Positions 1-10,427 of a DNA stretch of 52,409 bases are shown piece by piece. The notes under the pieces are model-generated. The model searched no databases. It was not told where the DNA came from and saw nothing but the letters and a program-made list of their open reading frames with translations. This stretch comes from Fragilaria crotonensis (taxonomy: Eukaryota; Bacillariophyta; Fragilariophyceae; Fragilariales; Fragilariaceae). Within the stretch, counting starts at the first letter, position 1; each line of letters opens with the position of its first letter. Where the stretch lies: assembly GCA_022925895.1 (NCBI GenBank), contig JAKSYS010000441.1, positions 1 to 52,409 of the forward strand, in the 5' to 3' direction. The translations under genes were made by a program, and so were the position numbers.

Positions 1-6
1 GTAGAG

Positions 7-583
7 TCGAAGTACACGGCGTGATCAAGGCTGCGTACTAGTTCGTAGAAATCCGGTTCAGTCAAACGTAGAGTTTTAATTCTAGTGTTGTTTAACTTAT
101 GAGCTTATTTCTAGGTTTCACTTTGAAGGAACCAATTCAATCCAGGTCCGATTGAATCTTGCCGATCTACTTTCGCAGTTAGAGGGTTGTGGGAGTGAAC
201 ATTCAAAGCCTTCATCCCACTGATAAGGGCATTGAAATGTCAGGACCAACTCCGCTTTCACGAGCGAATTGATCGCAACAACTGTTGCAACATGGCCAGA
301 CTTAGCCAACATGATGAGGACACATGTTGGAAATTAGTTGGCACATGAAGTGAAATTGCAGTTGAATTGCACTGGGTTAATGTGGACAAATTGTTGTTGT
401 AGAAAAGGAGGTTATGAGGGCGGAAAGCAGTCCGGGACAACTGTAGTTTTCGTACTGGCGATTCGCCGTATACAGTTGGCGTGAGAATCTTCGTATCCAA
501 AGCCGGATGGGACTCAGCTGGCGGGACGAAATTCAACGTCAATAACGGCACAATAACAGCTGTCAGCTGCTGTACCTTGACTC
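7..583 (-). repeat. 3' LTR of the Copia element (left copy)
   Basis: This copy matches 7421-8004 almost base for base. Read on the minus strand it starts right after the polypurine tract. It lacks a clear TG at its start; the shared left edge on the plus strand reads around GAAGTACAC and the shared right edge ends in TTGACTC. By eye it differs from the other LTR by about 5 substitutions and 7 small indels. Confidence 0.92.
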
Positions 584-591
584 TCCCTCTC
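581..591 (-). other. Putative polypurine tract
   Basis: The minus strand reads GAGAGGGAGAG directly before the 3' LTR. This is the expected place and composition for the plus-strand primer of an LTR retrotransposon. Confidence 0.6.
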
Positions 592-685
592 ATTCAATGA
601 AACAAGAAATAGATTAGTGATGGTGTGGTGAAAATGTAGGACATGAACAATAAACATATGGGCTTGCAGGATAAGAGGAACACTC

Positions 686-2256
686 TTAAATCCACCCAAC
701 ACAAGTGCGGCGGTGCCGCGTGTCACCAACCTTGAGCAAGCTTTCGAATGCGTTCGAAAACTTCTCGATTGAGGCCCTTGTAAGGTAGTCAGCCAACTGG
801 TCAGTGGTTGCAATCTTGAGCACTACATCTCCGTTGCGGACGTGGTGCCAAAGTGCCACTTAACCAGGAAGTACTTGGTGCGATTAGTAATCGTTGCTTG
901 GTAGCGAGCAGCAGAGCACCGTTGTTGTCTTCAAAGCGCGGCAGAATGGTAGACTTGAAGTCAGGTGGCAGAGTCAATTCCTTGCAGATTTCTCCAAGAA
1001 GATCACGAAGTGGCAACAGAGTCCTCATGCTTGCACTGAGAGCAGAGTACTCAGATTCCAATGTGGACAGGAGATCTCTGTTTGCAGTTGAGACTTCAGA
1101 GAATTGGACAACCTCCAAGGGTGATGATGTAGCCGGTGCGGGACTTGGCGCTGGTGTCAGAATGATCAGGGTCACGACCATGGAGGCCAGCAAAGTCAGC
1201 ATCAACATAACAATCAAGAGAGAGGTCTCCAGTGGGAGTCACAATAGTTCCTTTGTCAGCAGTGCGGTGCAAGTAGCGGACAATTGTTTTGATTGCCATG
1301 GCATGGCTCTTCTTGGGAGAATGATTGAACCTGGCAACTTGACTTACTGCAAATGTGATGTCTGGCCTTGTGTTTGTTGACAAGTACAAGAGCATTCCAA
1401 CAATAGGCGGTAGTTCAGAACTCATCCATGGGTTCTCCATCAGGGTCAATCCCAAGGCATGCTTGCATAGCGGGGTGTGGTTGGGGTTGCAGTCTTGAAG
1501 TCCTGTTGCCTTTATGATCTTCTGAATCAAACCCTTTTGTGTTAGGGTGACAGTGTTGGAGACTTCATCCTTGACAAACTTGATTCCAAGAAAGTCAGTG
1601 AAGGTGCCTTCACGAGAACTCCAAACCCAAATCAGTAAGATCCTGGAACAGTTTGTCAAGATCCTTCTTGTTGGAGTAGGCAATCCCAAGATCATCAACA
1701 TAGAGAACAATCATGATGGTCTTGCTGTACAAGAGGCATGAGTCTGTGGCACTCTGCTTCAATCCTTGGAGGAGGAGTGCTTCACGAATGTGTTGATACC
1801 AAAGGCGGGGAGCAACCGAGAGACCGTAGAGGCTCTTAACAAGTCGTAGGCAAGTCCTTTGGTCGCTTGGCTGATCAGACTTGAAGCCTCTTGGCATGTG
1901 GATCCAGACTGGGTCAGTTAGGTTGGCTTGAACAAAGGCACTGCTGAAGTCAATGGAGCAAGTTTGCCATCCCAATGTTAGGGACAAGACAAGGAACAAT
2001 CGAACTGAACTCCAAGCAACAACTGGGGCATAGGTTTCAGGTTCTCCTTCTTCAAGGTCGCCTCGAACACAGTAGCGCGCTTTGTACTTGGTGACTTCTC
2101 CATCTGGGGATCGCGCCGAAATACCCAAGTCCCTGGGAGAATCTTGGTCTTGGCTTCAAGGATACTGACTTCCTTCCAAGTCCCATTCTTCTCAAGGCTT
2201 GCCACTTCCTTAGCAGCTGCCTCCATCCACTTGGTCACATGCTCAATGTCAGCCAT
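686..2256 (-). pseudogene. Copia reverse transcriptase and RNase H, frameshifted
   Basis: The RVT_2-type reverse transcriptase is clear. The segment at 1610-2128 contains the KARYCVRGD and SIDFSSAFVQANL motifs, SLYGL, and the catalytic LYVDDLG near 1690-1705. The next frame (1096-1710) carries the thumb region and the RNase H start DCYVDADFAG. A third frame (801-1217) carries an ESEYSAL motif of Ty1/Copia RNase H, and the C-terminal tail runs to a stop near 686. The RT keeps its two catalytic aspartates, but at least three frame breaks split the polyprotein. Confidence 0.9.
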
Positions 2257-3016
2257 AGCTTGGTCAAAGCTCAGAGTGTCAGGATCAGATGCAGCTGCCT
2301 TGAAGGCAGTTGGGGAAGGATGATTCCATTTTCCTCAAAGATCAAGCACTTGGAAGCAAAGTATCCATGGCCTTGGTGTTATCGTATCCAAGGCGTTGTG
2401 GTGCTGCGAATGCGGTTGGACCGGCGCGGAGACGTTGGTGGCGGAGGCGACTTGACTGGTTGCTCGTCACGTGGTGAGTCAAGGGCGAATGCATTGTCTG
2501 GAACAGGACTCTCCCTCGTTTCAGACATTGGGGTCTGCTCCCGAACTGGGGAAGATTGGCTGATGAACTGGGGAGATCGGGGTAGCTGGGACCTTGCGTG
2601 GCGTCTCTTCCTTGGCTTGTGAGCTGGAGTGTGGACGGCGTTGCAGAGGTGAAGTTCTGATGTCTGGCGTTGGAGGAGACTGGAGACCGAGGATCGATAG
2701 ACTGCTCCTCGTTTGAGACATCATGGGAGTTGGAGGCCTTGGAGTGAGAATGGAGAGCTTGGCAATGGCTGTGGAACAGTTGGTGTCCTGGGTGGAGCCT
2801 CAGCCAGGGAGGAACTGGGAGTTGTTCAATTGCAACAGCTTCATCCATGGAGCAGCAACTCTTGTTTGGTTCTCATTGATGGCTTCTGTAGCTTGGGAGT
2901 CCATTCGCGCTTCCTCTGTAGCATCATTGTCGTCGTCGTCATCGAATGGGAACTGATACTTGAGTCGCCAAACAAACGGGCCCAACGCGTTGTATTAAAA
3001 TCCGGGAGGGCATCCA

Positions 3017-5065
3017 TTAGTAGCCACCGTTGCAAACCAATAAATCAAACACAATGTGATATTGGGGAGTGATGTACCCTGTCTCTGGATTCAAAACCAA
3101 GGGGACTGTGCTTGCATGTCTTGGAGAGCCCCATGTTGACGCAGCGGATGGACCAGGGCTTCCAGCGAGGCAGCTTCTTTCCATCTGCAATGGTTTTCTC
3201 AAGAGCATACACAGGACATCCCCACACATGCAGATCATGATACTTCCTTTGCTCCCATCTGGACTTAGTGAAGACATCACTTGGACAGAGACCTGTTGCC
3301 AAATCAGGAACATGGTTGTGGAGAAGATAGCATGGGAGACTGCCATTGGCCAAAGTGTTGCATCAGCCACATCTGGCCAATGTACCGCTGAATGGAGCAT
3401 CATTGTCCGAGCGATCGACATGATCGTTTGGATTGCCCTCTCAGCATGGCCATTGTGATGGTGAGCTCCAACTCCAGCAAACTTGACGACTTGCTTCAGA
3501 GTTCCAAGGTGCTCAGTGAACTTAGCTGAGGTGAAGCTCCACCATTGTCAGAGAGATAGGATTGTGGAATGACTCCACTGTCCCTTGCCATCAACTCAAA
3601 GTTCTGCTTGGCCTTCAGAGTCTCATGAGTGTTCAGATGCTTCTGAAACTCAACATGCACAAAGTTGGAAGCATGATCAATGAAGAGGCAGCCACCAGCA
3701 AACATGTCTGAGTTCAAGCTCCTTCCAGCTGAAGAGAAGAGCCTTCCCTTTGTTCCACAAATGAAGTGATCAATGGAGACTTGTTGTCCAGGGAGCAAGT
3801 TGTCTGCCTGAGAACTCCAGCTTGATCCTTGATAACAGTTGTGATCTTGGCAGGAGCTGGTCGCTGATGTTGCTTCCCATATTGGCATGCGGCACACTTG
3901 GGAGGGTTGACAATTCGGCAAGCAGCAGTATGGAGTGATCGATGCGACTCACTCCGACTCAGGACTCCAGTTCGCATGATGAATTGGATCTTGCGAAAGG
4001 AAAGGTGTCAAGGCGGTGGTGCCACCTTAATAACTCCTTCTCAGCTTCAGTCAAGTTGAGGTTGCTCTCATGAACAGTGTTGAGAGTAATGTTGAGAGCT
4101 GCAACTGCCTTGGGAGTATCTGAGCTGCGGTGTGCATCAGAGGTAGGCAAGTTGTTGTCAGGGTTGACTCTTGCAATGAGTTGCCCTCTGGCTTCATCAG
4201 AGGTGCCACTCAAGGTCAGTTGATGAGCTTCAATGGTGATGGTCTCTCCAGGGTAAGCTTGGAGCAAGCTTGTGGTGGATAGGAGCCTGACCTTGATGCA
4301 AGACACCAAGTATGCTGGGACCTTGAGCATCCTTAGGTTGCCCAGAGTATCTTGCATTGCCCACAGAACATGACCTTGGCCTTCAATCCTGAGTCCTTTT
4401 GCAATGCCCTGCAGTTGAGTGATAGGGCCAGGGGTGTTGATGGGTCCAACAAAGTCCTTGCGGTCAGGAGTGATCGAGATGCTTGCACCAGAGTCCCAAA
4501 TGACAGGAAGCGTTGAAGCCTTGGGAAGGGATTCGCGGAAGCGGTCGGTTGACTGGAGAGCCATGCGAAGGATTGTGGAGTAGTTGCCGTTTGGAAACTT
4601 AGCCATGTTCACTTGCATTGCCATCTTGCGAGCAGCTTGAAGTTGCTTGGAGGTCCACTGATGGTTCCCTAGGCCTTGGAAGCCAATGGGAGAGACAGGG
4701 CGATAGACGCCGTTGGACTTGGGAAGCCTGCGGCGCGGCGTCGCTGCTGGCTGAAGCGGAGCGTCGAGGTAGGCGTCGTTGACATCGCAGTGGTTGATCC
4801 TTGGCCCTTCCTCTTGCGTCGACAAATCCGATGGCGAGCGGGATGTGTTACGGAGCTTGGGGCAAGGTTCAGTTGGCCCATGGACGATTGTATCGTTGCA
4901 GTGGCGGCAGGTCCAGTGAGTTGATCGCGGAATGGAGCGCTTGAGCGAGTCGACACGCTGAAGGAGAGTTGCAACCTTGGAGTGAAGGTCGTTCAACTGC
5001 ACTTGCTGCTGTTGTTCAACCAACGTTGGTGCATTCCTCCGAATGTAGCGTCCCATGGATCGCAA
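3017..5065 (-). pseudogene. Copia protease and integrase region, frameshifted
   Basis: A 368-residue open stretch (3959-5065) carries the retropepsin active-site motif DSGAS near 4490. It ends in the pre-integrase signature LLRWHHRL, the start of the HHCC zinc-binding region. After a frame change, 3496-3921 holds the integrase core, with the first catalytic Asp in VSIDHF and the second in YLSDNGG. The third part, in another frame from 3421 down to 3017, continues into the integrase C-terminal region. The protease matures the polyprotein and the integrase inserts cDNA. At least two frame breaks make this copy unlikely to be functional. Confidence 0.85.
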
Positions 5066-5533
5066 GTTAATGGGGTACCTGCGATGCAGTCCATGGGAGC
5101 GAATACTTCCGGCTTGGGAACATTCGCGCGTCGTGTGACCTTGCGATTGTGTTGCTTAAGAGCACGACGATGGCGGCGAGAAGGTAGCTCCTTAGGATCA
5201 GGCTCAGGCGATGTTGAGCTGGGCTTAGGAAGCCAGAACAGTACGACCATGGCCAGTAAGGCCCAAAGCAATGGAGCAATGAGCGCCTCCTGGTGAGCCT
5301 CAAAAATTGCGAGACGTGCGGGCGAACGACCATGACATGCGCTCGAAGGATTGCCATGACTTGGCTCCAATCGACGGCGTTAAAATGCGCCATGGCGAGT
5401 TGAATAATTTCCAGCGTGGAGGTCCACATAGTTTTGCAAACGGGACTGAAAATATTGCCATCACGTAGGTGAGCAGTAGAGAGTACAGGGAGGATCCGGG
5501 TCACCATGGTGCGCAGGATAAAGAGCGCGTCAG

Positions 5534-7217
5534 TCACACTTGGGACGACCTCAATTTCCGTGGTCCACACCGATGGATCGAAGGCAAGAGAGACATTGTT
5601 GATTGCAGAACCAACACCTTGAGGGCCCTCAGAGCTCTTCTTGACTCCAGTGTGCGTTGCCGTTGCGTGGGTAGTAGTCCAACGCTTGCAGCTTGCGCAC
5701 CAGTTGAAAGCCTTTCCATTGGCTTGCTTGACTTGAGGTGCTCCAGATGGAGGAGGTAGACTTCAGGACTTGACATCCTTTGGTCTTTCATTGCCATTCC
5801 CATTCCTGCCCTTGCCTTTGTTGTTCTCTGGGCATTCGCGCGACCAGTGTCAGGCTTGTTGCACTTGTGACAGACTCCTTTCTTGGCAAGTCCAGCACCA
5901 TTGTTGGAGGCCTTGGACTGGATGAGGTTGAGTACCTCAGCTCTGGTGATTGGTCGCCATGTTTCGAATGCAGCTGGTGGAGCCTTGGAGTCGCGAGTGT
6001 GACGTGCAGGTGGCCACTCCTTCCTGTCAAGAGCGTCCTGTAGGCATCCTCTGCGTGAGCGCAGATGTCCTTGTAGGTCAGCTTGTTGACTTGCATGTGA
6101 AGGTTGGCAGCTTCCTTGTCCTTGAATCCAATGTCAAAGAGCTTGCTCCAAGTTCTGCTTGACAGATCTCAGGGAAGCGGAAGTCCTCATTGCCAGAACC
6201 ACCAGCCAAAGAAAGATCTTGAGCATGGCCAGAGTGAGGTTGTGGTCATACTGGCCAGCAGTTGTCAACTCATTTGCATCCTTGCGAAAGTGAGCTGCCA
6301 ATTGTTCAAGGTTCTCTCCAGAGTACTGACTTGGGAGCCTGGCCTTGATGATGGCCTTGAGATCTTCAAACCTCTCAATGGAGGTGGACTGGATGGACTT
6401 GAGGAACTGGAGCCAAGCAACTGGGAAGGAATCAGAATCATCCAACTTCTCAGTCACCTTATTGCTTAGCTCAGTAGAGTGAAGCAAGCAAATAGGTCCT
6501 GGCTGCCATATCGTTGGTCGGTCATACTTGTCGTAGCGTTGAACTTGAGCTTCCGCCAACAACTTTGCCGACTGGACCGTGTACCTGGCGTGAGCCTTGA
6601 TAACGTTAGTCATCTTGGCGTCGTCAGTTGGGTCCCTGAGGTAAGCAATGGAGTCCATGCCAGTGTCCTTGAGATGATCCCAGACAACATTCTGGAAGCT
6701 GATCAAATCATCACTTGGCTTGAAGGAGATCTTGTGCCCAGTTCTCCTGAAGTTGTAGCCCTTCTGGGCTGCAGAAACATAGACAGGGCGGAGCTGGTTG
6801 GGAGAGGTGTGCTCTAGGAGAGCAATGGAGCCATCAAACCTGTCCAGGTGTGGTTGGGCTTTCCACCTGTCCAAGCAGACCATTCATCCTTGGTCACCAA
6901 AGTGATTCCCAATGAGGGAACAAGAGGCTTGGAGCTTGAAGGAGCTGGGAGCTCCACTGGGGCAGTCATTGGGTTGGGAACTCCAAGACAGACTCTTCAT
7001 CAGTAGCAAGAGTCCTGGCGGCGATTGCCTCGGTGAGGCGAACGTCGACAGGATCGGAGATCTCGAATCCTTCTGGATTGCCGCGGCCTTCGACAGCAGT
7101 CCCGAGGATTCCAACAACAGGTTCGTCTGGAAGATTCGTCGGGGACGTGGAGCCTTCAGATGGTGGAACCGACATGATGATTGGAGTCTTGGCTTGGAAA
7201 GCAGATTCTTCAACCAC
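5534..7217 (-). pseudogene. Copia gag region (capsid and zinc knuckle), frameshifted
   Basis: The minus strand opens with an acidic, proline-rich N-terminus (from 7217). It continues with a long helical Gag-like segment at 6134-6883 and a nucleocapsid region near 5880-5820. There a CxxC half of a CCHC knuckle (CHKC) sits in one frame, while the following GH-x4-C half sits in another, so an indel falls inside the zinc knuckle. At least three frame changes separate the pieces. Gag would form the particle that packages element RNA. The assignment rests on position, the knuckle and the neighbouring Copia pol domains. Confidence 0.75.
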
Positions 7218-7404
7218 TCAACAGATTGCTGGCTGCGTACTCGAGTTGGCAGAGAGCAATGGATCAGCCTAGTCTTGGGAAGACGTGGGGCTGTCGCAGG
7301 ATCGCCGGAGGAGACCTGCCTTGACGCGGAGCGTAACTTCCTTGAAAGGAACTTGAAACGAGCTTGCCGGAGAGGAAAGTGCGTTAGAGGTAAGTCTTAT
7401 TATT

Positions 7405-7419
7405 GGGCGAAAATAACCA
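7405..7419 (-). other. Putative primer binding site
   Basis: The minus strand reads TGGTTATTTTCGCCC one base after the LTR end. The leading TGG pairs with the universal CCA end of a tRNA, which fits a reverse-transcription primer site. I did not identify the tRNA. Confidence 0.55.
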
Positions 7420-7420
7420 G

Positions 7421-8004
7421 TGAAGTACACGGCGTGATCAAGGCTGCGTACTAGTTCGTAGAAATCCGGGTTCGGTCAAACGTAGAGTTTTAATTCCAGT
7501 GTTGTTTAACTTATGAGCTTATTTCTAGGTTTCACTTTGAAGGAACCAATTCAATCAGGTCCGATTGAATCTTGCCGATCTACTTTCGCGAAGTTAGAGG
7601 GTTGTGGGAGTGAACATTCAAAGCCTTCATCCCACTGATAAGGGCATTGAAATGTCAGGACCAACTCCGCTTTCACGAGCGAATTGTGAGTCGCAACAAC
7701 TGTTGCAACATGGTTAGACTTAGCCAACATGATGAGGGACACATGTTGGAAATTAGTTGGCACATGAAGTGAAATTGCAGTTGAATTGCACTGGGTTAAT
7801 GTGGACAAATTGTTGTTGTAGAAAAGGAGGTTATGAGGGCGGAAAGCAGTCCGGGACAACTGTAGTTTTCGTACTGGCGATTCGCCGTATACAGTTGGCG
7901 TGAGAATCTTCGTATCCAAAGCCGGATGGGACTCAGCTGGCGGGGACGAAAGTTCAACGTCAATAACGGCACAGTAACAGCTGTCAGCTGCTGTACCTTG
8001 ACTC
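7421..8004 (-). repeat. 5' LTR of the Copia element (right copy)
   Basis: This is the second copy of the repeat at 7-583. On the minus strand it would carry the element's promoter. Its inner edge, ending CTTCA on the minus strand, is followed by one base and then a TGG-starting primer site, as expected for a 5' LTR. Its outer edge lies 196 bp upstream of the ERMARD-like start codon. Confidence 0.92.
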
Positions 8005-8200
8005 GTAGTACGTAGTACTTCCTACTGTATGTCATAGTATTGTACTCTCGGAGTGTACGAGTACCGTCGGTACGCTACAACGGGCATAGTTGACCAGTTG
8101 ACCAAGAGTCGCATCTTCGGCGAGTACCATGGAGACGAGAGACGGAGTTGTTCAGCAATAAAACCAAGATGAATGAGCCATCGCCGTTATTGACTTGGTG

Positions 8201-10084
8201 ATGCAATTCAAGTTCTTCTTGGCGTACCTAACATTGTCCATGCCCGTGCCGTCAGAAGAACGATTTCGGTTTGTGGACCATTCCATGGCTGATGTTCTTC
8301 GCTGTCAGTGCCGGGGTAACTTGGACACGCGAAATAATCTAATTGATCCCCGGACGTTGACAATACTTTATGAAGCCTCAGGAGATGCAGTTGATCGAGA
8401 AACCTTGATGGAATTGGCTCAGGCGAGCGATTGTGCTCTCTTCGACCAAGTCACAGTTGACCTATCTTCGATGTTGCGCCCGCTTTTGCTAGGCCTGATG
8501 AACGTTTGCAATAAAAATGTTGCCGCTGCCACATTGCTGGCGCTCAACAGTCTGGAATCGGCGATTCGAAACCATACTGGATACTCGACAGGCAACGCTC
8601 CATTACTCAAAACTATGCTGCAACAGCTGGAGGACGAACACCTCGCCCCAATCCTGAAATGTTTGCTGTTGCCCAATGATGGCCTGAATTTGCGAAATCT
8701 TCTTTGTCATGGGTTTGTACCTTCGCTGCCACGACCCTGGTTTTCGTTGGTCATCATGCTAATTTATAATCTGGAGAAGCGTCAAGATCGTGTGCCACTT
8801 CATTCATTGCCGGTGCTTCAGGACTTGAGGTCTGAGGCCTCTGTCCGAATGTTGTTGGAAGAGAGTCTCAATGACGCGAACGTCGCTCTGATCAGAGCTT
8901 GGATTCCATCATCTTACCGAGATTTGTTTGATCTATCCAGAAAATGGAGCGAGCGCTATCCTGCTTGTGCAGCAGCATTGTTAGCAATTCTCCTGGAGCA
9001 CTGTCTGCGAATCGAATGGTGTCGATGCAACGATCGACCTACCGACTGCATAGCTCAACCTAATGCCTACTATGTTACACTTGATGGCCATGGCCAGCGG
9101 AATCAGCATGAGCTGCTCCTGCACCCTTACTACGAGAAATGTCAAAAGCGAAACGCTATGGTGTCGCATCTCGGGGGAGGCACCATTGCACTCTTGACTG
9201 ACCTGTTCGCGTCATCCTGCGGAGGGCCCAACATCCGCTCCGCATTGTCCCACGGTATGTGGGATGCCAGTATTGAGAAGGAGGTATGCTGCATGACGGA
9301 AGGGTCGAATGAAACAGGAGACGATCAACTTCGAGATATGGTTCTACTCATGATTTTAGCTTTGCATCACATAGCTACGAAGTCCCCGCTCCAATACAAG
9401 CCACAATTCTCCTATACCGCCACAACAACAAAAAGTGTGGTCACAGCGCTGACATACCTGGAGCAACTCGAGTCACTCCAAAAGTCGATTGAACTCCAAC
9501 AGATCGTCGCTCAGGCGAAACTCGAGAGCAGAGATGACGCTACCCTGCTTCAAATATCAACTAACTTTCTTCGCCAATCCATGGCACGTTTGCCGTTGTG
9601 CACTAGCAATGGCGAATGGACGTGCGACGATGTGTTTGACGAGTATGAATCCAACGTCATTCTTTCGGATTGTACAGCTGCCAGGATGCTCCTGTCCGAG
9701 ATTGCCGTGGCCGCCGAATCGTACTGCCAATTGCTAGATGACGCTATGAAGGACGTCGCAGAGGACCGCGTCTCGAGTCGTCGACGACGGCGTTCTATTC
9801 GTCTAGTTAGTATGGTGGATATTACGGTGAGTCTCTACACGTTCGTAGTTCGTGTCGCGCTCCTCGATATAGAATCCAAGCTCCTCGTGGATACGAATTG
9901 CCTCGCTCCAGACCTGATGTTGAAAGCTGTGGAACGATCCCGCATGTGTTTATCGACATTTGCCACCTACCTTCCGACGAGCTACGAACGCGCCATGAAA
10001 TCGGTTACTGAGTTCATGAAAGGGAAGCCCACGAGAGCCGTGTTGCAGACCATGCAGGGAGATATGATTAACTTGTCTGAGTAG
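8201..10084 (+). CDS. ERMARD-like protein (DUF4209, HEPN-type), 628 aa
   Basis: This is one uninterrupted reading frame. The first in-frame ATG at 8201 is taken as the start; the frame is also open just upstream but has no earlier ATG there. The protein is mostly helical. It carries the family's RNxxxHG signature at about residues 165-171 (GLNLRNLLCHG) and a second, similar RxxxxHG at about 346-352 (NIRSALSHG). DUF4209 and human ERMARD (C6orf70, about 680 aa) share this signature, and comparative work placed the family among HEPN domains, many of which are RNases. Length and motif spacing fit a full-length relative. Roles in ER-associated RNA decay are known only by name for the animal protein, so function here is inference. 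No confident transmembrane segment was seen. A Copia LTR ends 196 bp upstream and may have replaced the native promoter or an upstream exon. Confidence 0.75.
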   Translation: MQFKFFLAYLTLSMPVPSEERFRFVDHSMADVLRCQCRGNLDTRNNLIDPRTLTILYEASGDAVDRETLMELAQASDCALFDQVTVDLSSMLRPLLLGLMNVCNKNVAAATLLALNSLESAIRNHTGYSTGNAPLLKTMLQQLEDEHLAPILKCLLLPNDGLNLRNLLCHGFVPSLPRPWFSLVIMLIYNLEKRQDRVPLHSLPVLQDLRSEASVRMLLEESLNDANVALIRAWIPSSYRDLFDLSRKWSERYPACAAALLAILLEHCLRIEWCRCNDRPTDCIAQPNAYYVTLDGHGQRNQHELLLHPYYEKCQKRNAMVSHLGGGTIALLTDLFASSCGGPNIRSALSHGMWDASIEKEVCCMTEGSNETGDDQLRDMVLLMILALHHIATKSPLQYKPQFSYTATTTKSVVTALTYLEQLESLQKSIELQQIVAQAKLESRDDATLLQISTNFLRQSMARLPLCTSNGEWTCDDVFDEYESNVILSDCTAARMLLSEIAVAAESYCQLLDDAMKDVAEDRVSSRRRRRSIRLVSMVDITVSLYTFVVRVALLDIESKLLVDTNCLAPDLMLKAVERSRMCLSTFATYLPTSYERAMKSVTEFMKGKPTRAVLQTMQGDMINLSE

Positions 10085-10223
10085 TTCTTATAGTTATTGA
10101 AGAAATATATATGTTATTAGCCTGTCCAAACTCTGGATACAGTGAAGATTCGCGTTTGGAACTGTCATGCAGCTGTTGCTATCCCTCGTCGCCCTCGCCT
10201 TGTAGAATTGCCGTTATGGATCA

Positions 10224-10427
10224 TCATTTCCAGTGAACCACGCCTAGGCGATGAAGATGGTGCTTTCCAAGTTCTTCCATGAGCTGTTCGAAGATCATCC
10301 AGCAACTTTTGTTCTCGAAATGACGATAGTCATCTCCTTGCCAGTGCATGGTCAAAATTTCCTCTGCGGATGGCCGAGGATAATTGTGGACACTGGTAGC
10401 CGATGAAAACGTTACTGATTTGCTCAT
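10224..10427 (-). CDS. Small hypothetical protein, 67 aa
   Basis: A short ATG-started frame encodes a 67-residue protein beginning MSKSVTFSSATSVHNYPRPS and continuing with a W-x4-DYRHFE pattern. The layout (V-x-F ... V-x-V/H ... W ... DY-x-x-F) resembles a short module that I associate with many uncharacterised diatom proteins; that link is from memory and not proven. The gene converges on the ERMARD-like gene 140 bp away. No intron boundaries were obvious. It could also be one exon of a longer gene. Confidence 0.4.
   Translation of the reverse strand: MSKSVTFSSATSVHNYPRPSAEEILTMHWQGDDYRHFENKSCWMIFEQLMEELGKHHLHRLGVVHWK

Larger units (their letters stand above)
4..8004 (-). mobile_element. 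Copia-type LTR retrotransposon, degenerate, ~8 kb
   Basis: Two long direct repeats of about 580 bp bracket an internal region whose minus strand encodes, in order, Gag with a zinc knuckle, an aspartic protease, an HHCC/DDE integrase, reverse transcriptase and RNase H. Integrase before RT is the Ty1/Copia order. A tRNA-primer-like site lies just inside the right (5') LTR and a polypurine tract just inside the left (3') LTR. Every domain is broken by frameshifts, so the copy looks non-autonomous. The outer left end nearly coincides with the window start. A GTAG tetramer at 1-4 and 8005-8008 may be a remnant of a 4-5 bp target duplication, but this is weak because such words are common in the flanking DNA. 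Confidence 0.93.

Noticed and set aside
853-1380. Plus-strand frame of 175 codons in the Copia element
   Set aside because: The minus strand encodes Copia RNase H across the same bases.
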